DNA from: an uncultured Verrucomicrobiota bacterium
Lineage (GTDB): Bacteria > Verrucomicrobiota > Kiritimatiellia > CAIQIC01 > Lenti-01
Direction: 5' to 3'
NCBI GenBank assembly: GCA_937860055.1
Contig: CALMBO010000016.1
Span: 1-64,000, forward strand
Length of the DNA stretch: 64,000 nt
Made by a program: the position numbers and the translations under genes. Below are positions 63,377 through 64,000 of the stretch, in pieces (the first letter of the stretch is position 1; each line of letters opens with the position of its first letter). The notes beneath the pieces were generated by a model that worked only from the letters and a program-made list of their open reading frames with translations, was not told the DNA's origin and ran no database searches.

Positions 63377-64000
63377 TCACCGGCGGCTCACGGCGCCGAA
63401 CTTGCACGCCTTCAGGCACTCGCCGCACTTGATGCAGTTCTCCTGGATGATCCGGTGCGGCTTCTGCCGCTCGCCCGCGATCGTGCTCGCCGGGCACCGC
63501 CGCGCGCACAGCGTGCAGCCGATGCACTTGGCCTCGTCGATCATGTACGTCACCAGCTTCTTGCACTTGCCCGCCGGGCACCGCTTTTCGTCGATGTGCG
63601 CCGCGTATTCCGCCTCGAAATACTTCATGGTCGACAGCACCGGGTTCGGCGCCGTCTGCCCCAGGCCGCACAGCGCCGCCTTCTGCATCGCGTGGCCCAC
63701 CTCGCGGATCTTGTCGAGGTCGCCGGCCGCCCCCCGGCCGTCGGCGATCTTCTCCAGCAGGTTCAGCAGCGTCCGCGTGCCGATCCGGCACGGCGCGCAC
63801 TTGCCGCAGCTCTCGTCCACGCAGAATTCCTGGTAGAACCGCGCCACGTCCACCATGCAGTCGTCCTCGTCCATCACGATCATGCCGCCGGAACCCATGA
63901 TCGAGCCCAGCGCCTGCAGGTGCTCGTAGTCGATCGGCGTGTCCAGGTAGTCCGCCGTGATCACCCCGCCCGACGGCCCGCCCGTCTGCACCGCCTTGAA
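63377..64000 (-). CDS. NADH-binding subunit of the hydrogenase (NuoF/HydB/HndC-like), 3' part only
   Basis: The frame is open to the right edge, so only the last 207 codons are visible. They include [29 protein letters not shown], the [4Fe-4S] motif [13 protein letters not shown] and a C-terminal ferredoxin domain with two clusters ([32 protein letters not shown]). This C-terminal extension is typical of HydB/HndC and absent from complex I NuoF. It lies 13 nt upstream of hydA, clearly one operon. It passes electrons between NADH, ferredoxin and the H-cluster subunit. Confidence 0.93.
   Translation of the reverse strand, partial: FKAVQTGGPSGGVITADYLDTPIDYEHLQALGSIMGSGGMIVMDEDDCMVDVARFYQEFCVDESCGKCAPCRIGTRTLLNLLEKIADGRGAAGDLDKIREVGHAMQKAALCGLGQTAPNPVLSTMKYFEAEYAAHIDEKRCPAGKCKKLVTYMIDEAKCIGCTLCARRCPASTIAGERQKPHRIIQENCIKCGECLKACKFGAVSRR

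Overview
The window is GC-rich, gene-dense bacterial chromosome. Lipid A acyltransferase-, TolC-, heptosyltransferase- and outer-membrane-type genes indicate a Gram-negative envelope. An [FeFe] hydrogenase with its flavoprotein subunit, and an NfnAB transhydrogenase, indicate a strict or facultative anaerobe that balances redox by electron bifurcation. A C-terminal module shared by unrelated secreted proteins, a pseudokinase fused to a sulfatase-modifying-factor-like domain, and dispersed palindromes fit the PVC superphylum, perhaps Kiritimatiellota. That placement is inference; no 16S rRNA or ribosomal protein gene is present.

Layout. 1-1.9 kb: a secreted metalloprotease-like protein (5' end outside the window) and a small exported helical protein, in DNA visibly less GC-rich than the rest. 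2.1-3.9 kb: an SDR oxidoreductase overlapping a lipid A acyltransferase. 3.9-8.8 kb: a MacAB-TolC-type export operon. 8.9-11.2 kb: nfnAB. 11.4-12.1 kb: tRNA-Phe and a HIT protein. 12.2-17.2 kb: ligA, a 181-bp foldback element, fumarase, and an unusual protein with alpha-CTD-like, sigma-region-4-like and winged-helix-like parts.

17.2-37.5 kb is the centrepiece: a minus-strand run of guaB, then purM-purL-purQ-purCE-purB-purD-purN-purF-guaA-pyrC-pyrE-pyrF-pyrB-pyrI-pyrD-pyrK. The sixteen genes after guaB are joined by overlaps or 1-nt gaps, so most of IMP synthesis, IMP to GMP and carbamoyl-phosphate to UMP are made from one transcript. PurC is fused to a class II PurE, which explains why no PurK is present. 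PurH and carbamoyl-phosphate synthase are not in the run. guaB and purM each have a sigma70-like promoter followed at the same offset by the same 12-bp sequence, a candidate shared operator. Two palindromic elements lie inside coding sequence, in purM and pyrC, and relatives of the pyrC one occur in intergenic DNA.

37.6-43.2 kb: secreted alkaline phosphatase, oligopeptide-type binding protein, membrane and exported proteins. 43.4-48.3 kb: a very large ComEC whose metallo-beta-lactamase-like domain has lost its metal motif, and an outer-membrane protein. 48.3-52.9 kb: a three-gene operon with a secretin-N-like protein, a predicted pseudokinase-FGE protein and a lipid-flippase-like protein fused to a beta-propeller. 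53-61.5 kb: YdcF-like protein, lipoprotein, Fur-family regulator, DUF481 protein, MscL, chorismate synthase, DUF4139 protein, heptosyltransferase, APH-type kinase and HlyIII. 61.6-64 kb: [FeFe] hydrogenase and the 3' end of its NADH-binding partner, cut by the window edge.

No CRISPR array, transposase, phage gene or rRNA was seen.
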